Shown here: one piece after another, positions 1 to 6,198 of the stretch
Layout of the letters: the number at the start of each line of letters is the position of its first letter
Numbering within the stretch: the stretch's first letter is position 1
Notes under the pieces: generated by a model
Told to the model about the DNA's origin: nothing
The model's database searches: none
Seen by the model: the letters and a program-made list of their open reading frames with translations, nothing else
Assembly: GCA_041485125.1 (NCBI GenBank)
Contig: JBGPIT010000162.1
Location: 1 to 10,441 of the forward strand
Origin: JBGPIT01 sp041485125
GTDB taxonomy: Bacteria; Desulfobacterota; Binatia; UTPRO1
Direction: 5' to 3'
DNA: 10,441 nt
Made by a program: the position numbers and the translations under genes

Positions 1-74
1 CCGATCGGACGGAGGCGCTCGCGCTCCTCGAAGGTCGCGGGGACGGTCGGCATCGCAAAGAGATCGACTTTCAC
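1..74 (-). CDS. Probable luciferase-like flavin-dependent monooxygenase (partial, N-terminus only)
   Basis: Only the first 24 codons are in the window; the gene runs off the left edge. The start is taken as the GTG at 74, with an AGGAG-type ribosome site about 8 nt upstream. The visible protein begins MKVDLFAMPTVPA, followed by a charged EERERLR stretch. A short basic residue plus a hydrophobic strand ending in MP resembles the first beta strand of the LLM (bacterial luciferase-like) flavin monooxygenases, which hydroxylate or cleave carbon substrates using reduced FMN and oxygen. It lies 22 nt after the upstream hydrolase stop, so it is probably the last visible gene of the operon. With so few residues, the family call is an inference from a short motif. 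Confidence 0.45.
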   Translation of the reverse strand, partial: MKVDLFAMPTVPATFEERERLRPI

Positions 75-96
75 GTGGGCTCTCCTCGACCGCGGC

Positions 97-1365
97 TCAG
101 AATCTCTCGCGCAGCCATTTCGTGATGATCCTGAGCGCGCGCTCCTGGCCGCGCCGGTCCTTCGGTCCTTCGGGCCCGAGACCGAGATGATCACCGGCGA
201 CTCGGTGCTGCTCTTTGTCCGACGCCGGCGACTCAGCGAAGATCGCGTCGGTGTCGCAGGACAAGACGGCGTTGTCGCCGGTGTAGGCGATGACGAGGGT
301 CGGGATCGTGACCCGCGGCAGGCAGTCGAGCGTCGCGGCGCGCGACGACAGACCCGACCAGGTGGAGAGCCACGCGCGCGGCGTCTGGTACTTCCCGAAG
401 CCGGCTTCCAAATAGTTGAAGACGTCCGGACGCGGCGAGAAGAACGAGCCGTACGCGCGCTCGCTCGGGAAGAGCGTCGCATCGGTATACGCCGGGCTCG
501 CCTCGGTGCGGTGGATCGCCATGTAGCGGCCGACGAGACCGCGGCGGAGCGCCCATTGGCGATCGGTGACGTCGCGCGACTCGAAGTCGCCGCCCGCGAT
601 CTGCCTGCGGTAGTGATTCTGCTCGGCCACGTAGCCGCGTGCGATCGCGTCGATGCGCGCGACCCGGTCGCGCTGCGCGGCGTGATAGCGGGAGAGGAAG
701 TCGGGCTCGTAACGGCTCGGCTCGGGTGGCTCGCGGAAGCCGTTCGCCGGGTCGTACATGTCGAGCGACGGATCGATCGAGAGCGGATCGTTCTCGTCGG
801 CGACCGACGGATCGATCACCGAGAGCATCAAGCGCCCCTGCCCGAGATGCGTCGCGAGCTGCACGATGCCGTCGGCCGGCGACAAGTCGAAGCGGTTCAA
901 GTCGAAAGGGTCGCCCGCCGCCGTATCTTTCAACCGCCCTAGCGGCGGAGTCGCGGCTTGCGACTGGTAGAACGTGTAGAGCGCGCCGCCGCCGCTGTTG
1001 CCGAGGAAGACGACGCGCTCGAAGCCGCGCGTACCGCGCAGGAACTCGAGCGCCGCCGCGACGTCGAGCAGGAGCATCTCGTGGATGAGATTGACGTCGT
1101 TGTTGACGTAGCGGCCCGCCTGGCCGAACGCGGCGAAGCCGGCCTCGACGAGCGCCGGGATCGCGTAGTGGCGTTGCATGTCGCCGCGCGGGTGCATCAT
1201 GCAGACGACAGTCCGTTCGCCGCCGCGCGCGTAGAGCGTGCCGTGCGACTCGCCGCGGTCCTCGGCGATGAGCGGCACGTTCTCGATCGTCGTGCCGCTC
1301 GGCAGACGCTCGAACGACCAGAGGCTCGGGCCGAGCGCCGTGTAGCGCGCGATCTGCGGGAACAT
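97..1365 (-). CDS. Alpha/beta hydrolase with intact triad, 422 aa
   Basis: A serine hydrolase of the alpha/beta fold. The nucleophile elbow G-N-S-G-G-G lies at residues 122-127 (Ser124). A late strand carries the likely acid Asp364 in YTGDN, and the likely base is His393 in GDHLG. A MMHPRGD segment near residues 57-62 sits where the oxyanion-hole loop is expected. The region between the elbow and Asp364 is long (about 240 residues), which suggests a large cap or lid domain. There is no signal peptide, so it should be cytoplasmic. The ATG is 2 nt after the TAG of the dioxygenase-like gene, implying translational coupling. In this position it may hydrolyse the ring-cleavage or ester product of that enzyme; this is inferred from order only, and the substrate is unknown. 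Confidence 0.85.
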   Translation of the reverse strand: MFPQIARYTALGPSLWSFERLPSGTTIENVPLIAEDRGESHGTLYARGGERTVVCMMHPRGDMQRHYAIPALVEAGFAAFGQAGRYVNNDVNLIHEMLLLDVAAALEFLRGTRGFERVVFLGNSGGGALYTFYQSQAATPPLGRLKDTAAGDPFDLNRFDLSPADGIVQLATHLGQGRLMLSVIDPSVADENDPLSIDPSLDMYDPANGFREPPEPSRYEPDFLSRYHAAQRDRVARIDAIARGYVAEQNHYRRQIAGGDFESRDVTDRQWALRRGLVGRYMAIHRTEASPAYTDATLFPSERAYGSFFSPRPDVFNYLEAGFGKYQTPRAWLSTWSGLSSRAATLDCLPRVTIPTLVIAYTGDNAVLSCDTDAIFAESPASDKEQHRVAGDHLGLGPEGPKDRRGQERALRIITKWLRERF

Positions 1366-1367
1366 GG

Positions 1368-2498
1368 CTAGCGCGCCGCCTTGCCGCTCGTGAGCTGCGA
1401 CTCGCGACGGAGCGCGCCGCGCGCGGCGTCGGTCATGCGGAGCGGCCGCTGGCAGTCGACGTTGACGGCCTCGAGATCGTCGTTCGTCACCAGGTCCCAC
1501 GCGGCCGCAGCCGCGGCGCGCGCCGCCTCGCCGGGTCCGTGCACGGCACCGCGCGGGTGCCACATGATCGTCGTGCCTGCCATCGGCGCGCCGCCGAGCG
1601 TGCCGGCGTGGAGGAAGCCGATCTCGTCGTAGTCGACGTTGCGGTGGTAGTAGGGCAGCCGCGCGGCCTCGCGATCCATCTGCACCGGGTGCGGCACGAA
1701 GTTGCAGAGCACCCAGCCCTCGGCGTGGAAGAGGCCGAACGCCGTCGGCGGCACGTGGTTCCGGTCGGCGAAGACCGGCCGGAAATCGGTGTTGTGGAAA
1801 CGGAACGGGAAGAGATCGCCCTTCCACCCGACGACGTCGAGCGGGTGGTGATCGAAGAAGAACGACGTCACCTCGCCGGCGCGTTGCACGCGCACCTCGT
1901 ACTCGGCCGCGCCGGTCGCGGTGAAAGGCGTCGGGCTCGGCACCTCGACGACGTCGGGATCGTACGGATTGTGGCGCCCGAGGCTCGCGTGCTCGACGAA
2001 GCCGATCTCCGCCGCCGAGTCGAGCACCAGGAAATAGTTGTCGGTCGCGCGCGGCACGACGCGGTAGGTGACGCCCTTCGGCACGACCAGGTAGTCGCCC
2101 GGCCGGAAGTCGAGCGGACCGAACTCGGTCTCGACCATGCCCTCGCCGCGATGGACGAAGTAGAGCTGGTCGGCGTCGGAGTTGCGAAACCAGTACGGCA
2201 TCGCCGCCGCGCGCCGGCTGATCGAGATCGTGACGTCGTCGTTGACGAGGATCGGCAGCGGCGCGGCGCGCGGATCGCTCCGGTCGGCGGGCTCGAAGCG
2301 CTCGCCGTCGAAGTCGCCCGGCGCGTAGTCGCCTTCGACGCGCGTCCACCCCGTCGGCTCGTGGGCGCGGTAGAGCTCGGCGACCCGGCCCTGGAACCCG
2401 CCGCGCCCGATCTCCTCCTCTTTCAGGCCGTCGGGGATGGCGACGTGCGCCTGGCGCGGCGTCTGCCCGCGCGCGTGGTGGATCCAGGAGTTCTTCAT
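1368..2498 (-). CDS. Homogentisate 1,2-dioxygenase-like cupin protein, 376 aa
   Basis: Resembles the homogentisate dioxygenase family, non-haem Fe(II) enzymes that open a hydroxylated aromatic ring. The N-terminal half has a cupin-type barrel (QLYFVHRGEG near 111-120, RPGDYLVVPKG near 132-142). The C-terminal half carries the motif PYYHRNVDYDE (His285, Asp291/Glu292), followed by His314 and a HGPG at 320-323. In characterised enzymes the iron ligands are the His of YYHRN, a Glu six residues on, and the His of a later HGPD. Here position +6 is Asp and +7 is Glu, so the acidic ligand is not certain. At 376 residues it is shorter than the usual 430-450. Start ATG at 2498, 3 nt after the TGA of the SnoaL-like gene. 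The steroid-type regulation around it argues for a substrate other than tyrosine-derived homogentisate, so no gene symbol is given. Confidence 0.8.
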   Translation of the reverse strand: MKNSWIHHARGQTPRQAHVAIPDGLKEEEIGRGGFQGRVAELYRAHEPTGWTRVEGDYAPGDFDGERFEPADRSDPRAAPLPILVNDDVTISISRRAAAMPYWFRNSDADQLYFVHRGEGMVETEFGPLDFRPGDYLVVPKGVTYRVVPRATDNYFLVLDSAAEIGFVEHASLGRHNPYDPDVVEVPSPTPFTATGAAEYEVRVQRAGEVTSFFFDHHPLDVVGWKGDLFPFRFHNTDFRPVFADRNHVPPTAFGLFHAEGWVLCNFVPHPVQMDREAARLPYYHRNVDYDEIGFLHAGTLGGAPMAGTTIMWHPRGAVHGPGEAARAAAAAAWDLVTNDDLEAVNVDCQRPLRMTDAARGALRRESQLTSGKAAR

Positions 2499-2501
2499 CG
2501 C

Positions 2502-2900
2502 TCAGCCGAACAGCACGTCGTGGGCGTACTGGGTGTCGACGTACTCCTTCACCGCGCGGATCTTGCCGTCCCGCAGCTTGAACACGAAGTGGTAGTGGTT
2601 GCGGTAGTCGCGGCCCTTCGCCGTCTTCGCCTCGATCACGACTTGCGCGCAGACGGTGTCGGCCTCACCGATCAGCTCCTCGACGCGCACGCGCATCGGG
2701 TCGGTCTGCGAGTAGAGCGTGATGCCCTTCATGAAGAGGCCGATCACCGCGTCCTTGCCCTCGTAGAGGCCGGCCATGTCGGAGCCGGGAGGGACCCACC
2801 ACTTCACGTCGTCGGCGAGCGCGTCGAGCGCGTTCGCATCGCCGGCGCTCACGAGCTCGAAGTAGTCCTTCACGACCCGCTTGTTCTCAGGTGTTCCCAT
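2502..2900 (-). CDS. NTF2/SnoaL-like (ketosteroid-isomerase-fold) protein, 132 aa
   Basis: A small single-domain protein whose length and pattern fit the NTF2-like/SnoaL fold. It has an N-terminal helix (NKRVVKDYFELVSAGD), the typical WWVPPGSDMAGLYEGKDAV segment around 34-52, and C-terminal strands ending in GKIRAVKEYVDTQYAHDVL. This fold includes ketosteroid isomerases, limonene epoxide hydrolase-like enzymes and SnoaL cyclases, so fold alone does not fix the reaction. The ATG at 2900 lies inside the 3' end of the preceding gene (14-nt overlap), and the stop is 3 nt before the dioxygenase-like gene. A longer in-frame reading to 3044 would run antiparallel-free through the neighbour's coding sequence and is rejected. 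An isomerase or hydratase step in the operon's pathway is plausible. Confidence 0.85.
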   Translation of the reverse strand: MGTPENKRVVKDYFELVSAGDANALDALADDVKWWVPPGSDMAGLYEGKDAVIGLFMKGITLYSQTDPMRVRVEELIGEADTVCAQVVIEAKTAKGRDYRNHYHFVFKLRDGKIRAVKEYVDTQYAHDVLFG

Positions 2901-3516
2901 GGGGTGTCTCCGTCGCGCCGGGCGCGACCTTGGGCAGCAACCAATCGTTGACCGAGCGCGCCAGCGAGGCATCGCCATCGACGGCGCTGGTGGTGAGACA
3001 GAGCACACTTGGATCGCGCGAGTCGACCGTCGCGGTCTCGGCATCGATCGCGATCACGCCGGCGACGTGCCGCGGCCGGCGCGCGCGGACGGCGAGCGCG
3101 AGTGTCGCGCCGTCGCCGCGGCCGAGAAGGCAGAGCGGAGCGGCCCCGTGCGCATCGTCGAGCAGCTCCGCGACGAGAAGATCGAGTTGCACGACGCTAT
3201 CCGCGAAGCTCACCCCCTCGGGACGGCCGTCGAGATCGTGGCGAAACCACGCGTAGCCGTTGTAGGCGCCGCCGCCGTCCAGCCTCGCGTCGCCGTGGCC
3301 GCTCGCGAGAAACGGGTTCCGGGAGAACGGACCCTGCACGGCACAGAGCGAGAAGGACGGCGCCGCCGCTCGGCACAACGCGAGCAGCTCGTCGACGTCG
3401 CCGCCGTCGCCGTGCAACGCGATCAGCCACGGCGCACCGGGCGCGCCGCACTCGATCCGTCGCACCAGCTGGCTGGTGCACGCTTCGTCGACCCCGTCCC
3501 GCTGGTACGCGATCAC
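2887..3516 (-). CDS. Phospholipase/carboxylesterase-family protein lacking the catalytic serine, 209 aa
   Basis: The fold looks like the small phospholipase/carboxylesterase (Abhydrolase_2) family: a strand plus oxyanion loop LIALHGDGGD at 31-40, the family's GYAWF at 87-91, a helix, then the strand and elbow LCLLGRGDGA at 128-137. The family elbow is G-x-S-x-G; here it reads G-R-G-D-G, so residue 134, the nucleophile position, is Gly. The usual late Asp and C-terminal His motifs are not recognisable either, and the C-terminus is short. It is therefore probably catalytically dead or works differently. The GTG start at 3516 overlaps the dehydrogenase TGA (GTGA), with GGAG 6-9 nt upstream. The 3' end overlaps the SnoaL-like gene by 14 nt. 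The frame is open and uses normal codons, so it is a kept gene rather than debris. Confidence 0.75.
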   Translation of the reverse strand: MIAYQRDGVDEACTSQLVRRIECGAPGAPWLIALHGDGGDVDELLALCRAAAPSFSLCAVQGPFSRNPFLASGHGDARLDGGGAYNGYAWFRHDLDGRPEGVSFADSVVQLDLLVAELLDDAHGAAPLCLLGRGDGATLALAVRARRPRHVAGVIAIDAETATVDSRDPSVLCLTTSAVDGDASLARSVNDWLLPKVAPGATETPHGNT

Positions 3517-5252
3517 GCCAGCTCCTTCACCGCTGCCGCCGCGGCGCTCTTCCCGGCGAGGTAGCCGAACGCCACCGCGGGGCCGAGCGTGCCGCCGCCG
3601 GCGTAGTAGCAAGGACCGGTCGGCGACGCGATGCAGTTGCCGGCGCCGTAGAGGCCGGGGATCGGCTTGTCGGAGGCGTCGAGCACCTGCGCCGACGCGT
3701 CGACCACCGGACCACCGTTGGTGTCGAGCGTGCCGGAGCCGAGGAGGATCGCGTAGTACGGACCTTTCGCCGCGAGCGGGTACATCGTGATGTTCGGCTT
3801 GTCGAGCTTCCACGCTGTGCCCTGATTCGCGAACGACCAGATCTTGGCGTGCCACTCGCGATCGTAGAGCTGCTCGCCGCGACGGAACTCGTCGTCGACG
3901 CCGCTCTCGGCGAAGCGGTTGAAGCGGTGCACGCTCTCGCCGAGGTGGCGGCCGAAAGTCGGATCGAGCCGGATGCCGCCCGTCTTCGGCGCCAGGCGCT
4001 CGAGACGCGCGTCGACCGCGGTCGCGAGCTTGTCGAGCGTGTCGGCGCTGACCACGTACGGCGCGGTCGCTCCCGCCGGCGGCAACGGGAACCGTCCCGC
4101 GAAGAGCTCCGCCGTCCGGCGGTCGTAGATCATGAAGAGGACGGCGTTGATCCACTCCTTGCGGTACGAGTCCCACGCGAAGTGGGCGCGGGTGCGCTCG
4201 TTGTAGTTGACCTTCTCGTTCACGACGCGGGTGCCGAGGCGGTTCACGACGATCATGCTGTCGCCCGGCGGCATGAAGACGTCGTCGGGCGTCGACGAGA
4301 ACTGCAACGCCTGCTCGAGGACGATCTGCGCCCGCCACGCGCTCTGCATGTTGCCGAGCTTGGCGCCGACGGAGAGCGCCATCGGCACGAAGTCGCCTTC
4401 GTTGGTCGGCACCGCGCAGCCGCCGTGGATCGGGCCGGGCTGGTAGTTGCGGAGCATCTCCGGGTTGTGCGTGAAGCCGCCGCTCGCGAAGACGACGCCC
4501 CGGCGCGTGCGCAGGCGGACCGTCGCGCCGTCGGCGGTCTCCGTCTCGATGCCGACGATCTCGCGCCGCGCGTTGGTGACGAGGCGCCGCGCGCGGTGTG
4601 CGAGGAGGACGGGCACGCCACGCTTCTCGATCGCGGCGCGCAGCTGGCGCACCATCTCGTCGCCGAGACCGAAGGAGCCGTCGCTCTTGCGCGCCCAGAG
4701 CCGGCGGTCGACGACCTTCTCACCGCCGCGCGAGGTGTCGACGTAGTCGGGCAACGGCCCGACCATCGTGTCCGCCGTCATCGAGTGCAGCGCGCCCATC
4801 GCGTCGAGAGCGTCGACCGCGAGCGGACCGTTGTCGTAGAGCGCCTCGAGCAGCGCGTACTCGTGCTCGGGCAAGCCGAAGCGCGGGCGGTCGGCGCGGT
4901 AGATTTGTGGATACGCGTTGCGGGCGAGGTCGCGAATCGTCGCCTCGCGCGGCTCCTTCAAGCCTTTCTCGCGCTCGAAGCGATTGCCGGGAATGAAATA
5001 GACGCCGCCCGACTTCGCGGTGGTGCCGCCGAAGATCGGCGCCTTCTCGACGATGAGCACCTCGGCACCGGCGTCGGCCGCGAAGAGCGCCGCAATGCAG
5101 CCCGCCGCGCCGGTACCGACGACGACGACGTCGGCTTCTTTGTCGAAGTCGGCGCGGCGACCGCGCTGGTTCCACTTGACCGCCGCGCATCCGGCGGCGC
5201 TGACCGACGCCGCACCGGCGAAGGCAAGAAACTGTCGGCGCGAAACCGTCAC
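3513..5252 (-). CDS. Tat-signal FAD-dependent dehydrogenase, 3-ketosteroid Delta1-dehydrogenase/fumarate reductase-like, 579 aa
   Basis: Flavoprotein of the fumarate reductase/3-ketosteroid Delta1-dehydrogenase (KstD) superfamily. The dinucleotide-binding motif GTGAAG is at 46-51, with the ribose-binding Glu at 69. A GGTTAKSGG loop at 75-83 is typical of the group. The C-terminal FAD-binding part ends with YYAGGGTLGP (549-558), matching the KstD pattern Tyr-x-x-x-Gly (Tyr550, Gly554) where the family has its catalytic Tyr/Gly pair. The N-terminus is a twin-arginine signal, SRRQFLAF (4-11), then a hydrophobic stretch to AAGC; Cys22 could be a lipobox. That points to export or membrane attachment, unusual for KstD. 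The GTG at 5252 is chosen because it directly precedes the Tat motif; no ATG in frame is sensible. It has only a weak ribosome site, and the start overlaps the stop of a 13-residue leader. It is the first full gene of the operon. Substrate (steroid or other enone) is inferred. Confidence 0.85.
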   Translation of the reverse strand: MTVSRRQFLAFAGAASVSAAGCAAVKWNQRGRRADFDKEADVVVVGTGAAGCIAALFAADAGAEVLIVEKAPIFGGTTAKSGGVYFIPGNRFEREKGLKEPREATIRDLARNAYPQIYRADRPRFGLPEHEYALLEALYDNGPLAVDALDAMGALHSMTADTMVGPLPDYVDTSRGGEKVVDRRLWARKSDGSFGLGDEMVRQLRAAIEKRGVPVLLAHRARRLVTNARREIVGIETETADGATVRLRTRRGVVFASGGFTHNPEMLRNYQPGPIHGGCAVPTNEGDFVPMALSVGAKLGNMQSAWRAQIVLEQALQFSSTPDDVFMPPGDSMIVVNRLGTRVVNEKVNYNERTRAHFAWDSYRKEWINAVLFMIYDRRTAELFAGRFPLPPAGATAPYVVSADTLDKLATAVDARLERLAPKTGGIRLDPTFGRHLGESVHRFNRFAESGVDDEFRRGEQLYDREWHAKIWSFANQGTAWKLDKPNITMYPLAAKGPYYAILLGSGTLDTNGGPVVDASAQVLDASDKPIPGLYGAGNCIASPTGPCYYAGGGTLGPAVAFGYLAGKSAAAAAVKELA

Positions 5253-5290
5253 GAGCAGCTGTTCGGAATCTCGAAGGGGAAGCGAACCAT
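5249..5290 (-). CDS. 13-residue leader peptide, relic of a Rieske oxygenase start
   Basis: An ATG at 5290 with a good ribosome site (GGAGGG about 6 nt upstream) opens a mini-ORF reading MVRFPFEIPNSCS then TGA. The Rieske gene at 8581 begins MARFPFGIPNSWY. The first 35 nt of the two ORFs match at 32 positions, after which they part. The leader's TGA overlaps the GTG of the dehydrogenase (GTGA), and the dehydrogenase has no clear ribosome site of its own. The leader therefore probably delivers ribosomes to the dehydrogenase by termination-reinitiation. Whether the peptide itself has any function is unknown; it may be only the translation handle left after a partial duplication. Confidence 0.6.
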   Translation of the reverse strand: MVRFPFEIPNSCS

Positions 5291-5326
5291 GGCGGCCCTC
5301 CGCGCGATTGGCGACGTCGCCGTAAA

Positions 5327-5340
5327 TAGAACGTGTTCTA
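5327..5340. promoter_or_regulatory. KstR-like operator, site 1
   Basis: TAGAACGTGTTCTA, with 6-bp perfect arms around a 2-bp centre. It fits the TNNAACNNGTTNNA consensus known for the TetR-family repressor KstR. It lies 36 bp upstream of the leader ATG and on the probable transcription start of the dehydrogenase operon, so a bound repressor would block initiation. The regulator gene is not in the window, so the identity of the binding protein is inferred. Confidence 0.75.
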
Positions 5341-5367
5341 GTAACACGGCCCGCGCGAAGCCGACAA
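5339..5367 (-). promoter_or_regulatory. Candidate core promoter of the dehydrogenase operon
   Basis: On the minus strand TTGTCG (5367-5362) and TTACTA (5344-5339) are separated by 17 nt, resembling -35 and -10 hexamers. The -10 touches the operator palindrome, which would place the start point inside the operator. The same arrangement exists in the Rieske copy. The -10 is a weak match, so this is tentative. Confidence 0.4.
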
Positions 5368-5479
5368 GCGGAGCGCGGCATCGCGGCGCTGCTGGAACAG
5401 TCAGAGGGAGAGAAACCTGTGGCGGCGTGAGTAGACCACCGTGTATCGGCGCGAGCGCTCATGCTACGTGCCTCTGAGC

Positions 5480-6091
5480 ATGTCCCACCGCCGCCCCGCT
5501 CTGACTCGCGCCCTTTGGCTGAACACTGCAGCGCTCGTCGTCGAGCTGACGGCAGGTGTTGCGTCGAACAGCATCAGCCTCATTGTGGATGGCGTCCACA
5601 ACGTCTCTGACGAGGTCGCACTCGGTCTCTTGGTACTTGCCTACACGCTTCGCGCCGGTCTCTCGGGGCGCTTCCTGCGGATGGCAAACCTTTTCAATTC
5701 CGTCGGCCTGTTCTCGATCAGTGCGCTCGTGGTGTGGCAAGCCATCGAGCGTGTGGCCCGACCGCAGCCGATTCATGCGCTCGTCCCTATTGTGGCGGGT
5801 TTGGTAGCTGCCGCTGCCAATGCGGCCGTGGCCTATACCCTGCGCGATGCGAGCCGCCACGATGCAGCCGTTCGCCTCGCATACGCCCACAATCTCGGCG
5901 ACACCGTTGTGTCTCTCGCACCTGCTGCCGCTGGTGGGTTGACCTTGCTCACGGGCAACTCCGTCTTCGACCCGCTGGTGGCGCTGGGCATCGCTGCCGC
6001 CGTCATCGTCCCGAGTGTTCGCACCCTCGTCACGTCTCACCGCGAACTGATGTGGCCGGAGGACGTGGCGTGCGGACCACATTCCGGTTGA
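5480..6091 (+). CDS. Short CDF-type cation (zinc-like) efflux transporter, 203 aa
   Basis: Membrane protein of the cation diffusion facilitator family, which exports divalent metals in exchange for protons. Six hydrophobic segments are visible (about 12-30, 31-57, 70-90, 100-120, 133-158, 163-183). The metal-binding residues are present in segment 2 (HNVSD, His40/Asp44) and segment 5 (HNLGD, His137/Asp141), the zinc-type His-x3-Asp pairs. The protein ends 20 residues after segment 6, so the usual cytoplasmic C-terminal domain is missing; short CDFs of this kind do occur naturally. The ATG at 5480 gives a normal N-terminus; an in-frame GTG at 5441 is possible, and neither has a strong ribosome site. 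Third-position GC is visibly lower than in the neighbours, and it is the only rightward gene of the central region, which hints at separate acquisition. Confidence 0.85.
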   Translation: MSHRRPALTRALWLNTAALVVELTAGVASNSISLIVDGVHNVSDEVALGLLVLAYTLRAGLSGRFLRMANLFNSVGLFSISALVVWQAIERVARPQPIHALVPIVAGLVAAAANAAVAYTLRDASRHDAAVRLAYAHNLGDTVVSLAPAAAGGLTLLTGNSVFDPLVALGIAAAVIVPSVRTLVTSHRELMWPEDVACGPHSG

Positions 6092-6149
6092 AGCGATCCC
6101 GTGTGCCCTCGAACTGAGTCACTACCCGGCATCACCGTATGGCGCGCGA

Positions 6150-6194
6150 CGCCGCGACTCTCAGGAAATCGCGTCAGCTTACCGGGTCGCGGCG
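6150..6194. terminator. Possible shared terminator hairpin between convergent genes
   Basis: CGCCGCGAC (6150-6158) and GTCGCGGCG (6186-6194) can pair over 9 bp with a 27-nt loop. It sits between the convergent ends of the transporter (6091) and the CAP protein (6199). There is no U tract on either strand and the loop is long, so the call is weak. Confidence 0.3.
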
Positions 6195-6198
6195 CAGG

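Larger units (their letters stand above)
5256..5382. repeat. Copy 1 of a duplicated promoter/operator/start-codon block
   Basis: This stretch pairs with 8547-8670 in the same orientation. From the palindrome outward (5327-5382 against 8615-8670) I count 49 of 56 identical positions without a gap. On the gene side, the AAAT flank, the GGAGGG ribosome site and the first 35 coding bases also match, with a small length difference between palindrome and ATG (36 versus 33 nt). The copy stops about 35 nt into the Rieske coding sequence, where the dehydrogenase begins. Confidence 0.85.

Noticed and set aside
1366..2349. A long open frame continuing the hydrolase upstream to 2349 on the minus strand
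   Set aside because: It is Arg-rich and low in complexity, lies over the well-supported dioxygenase-like gene in another frame, and the true start is the ATG at 1365.
3517..4338. Upstream extension of the dead esterase into the dehydrogenase region
   Set aside because: Arg-rich shadow reading; the GTGA overlap at 3513-3516 with a GGAG site gives the natural start.
5253..5462. N-terminal extension of the dehydrogenase to an ATG at 5462
   Set aside because: It would translate through the operator and promoter, and an equivalent reading exists over the Rieske promoter copy, showing it is a by-product of the repeat.
3009..5477. 822-codon open frame on the plus strand opposite the dehydrogenase
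   Set aside because: Antisense shadow in GC-rich DNA; Arg/Val/Ala-rich without any recognisable domain, and the minus strand encodes clear enzymes. The plus-strand frames over 1539-2951 are rejected for the same reason.
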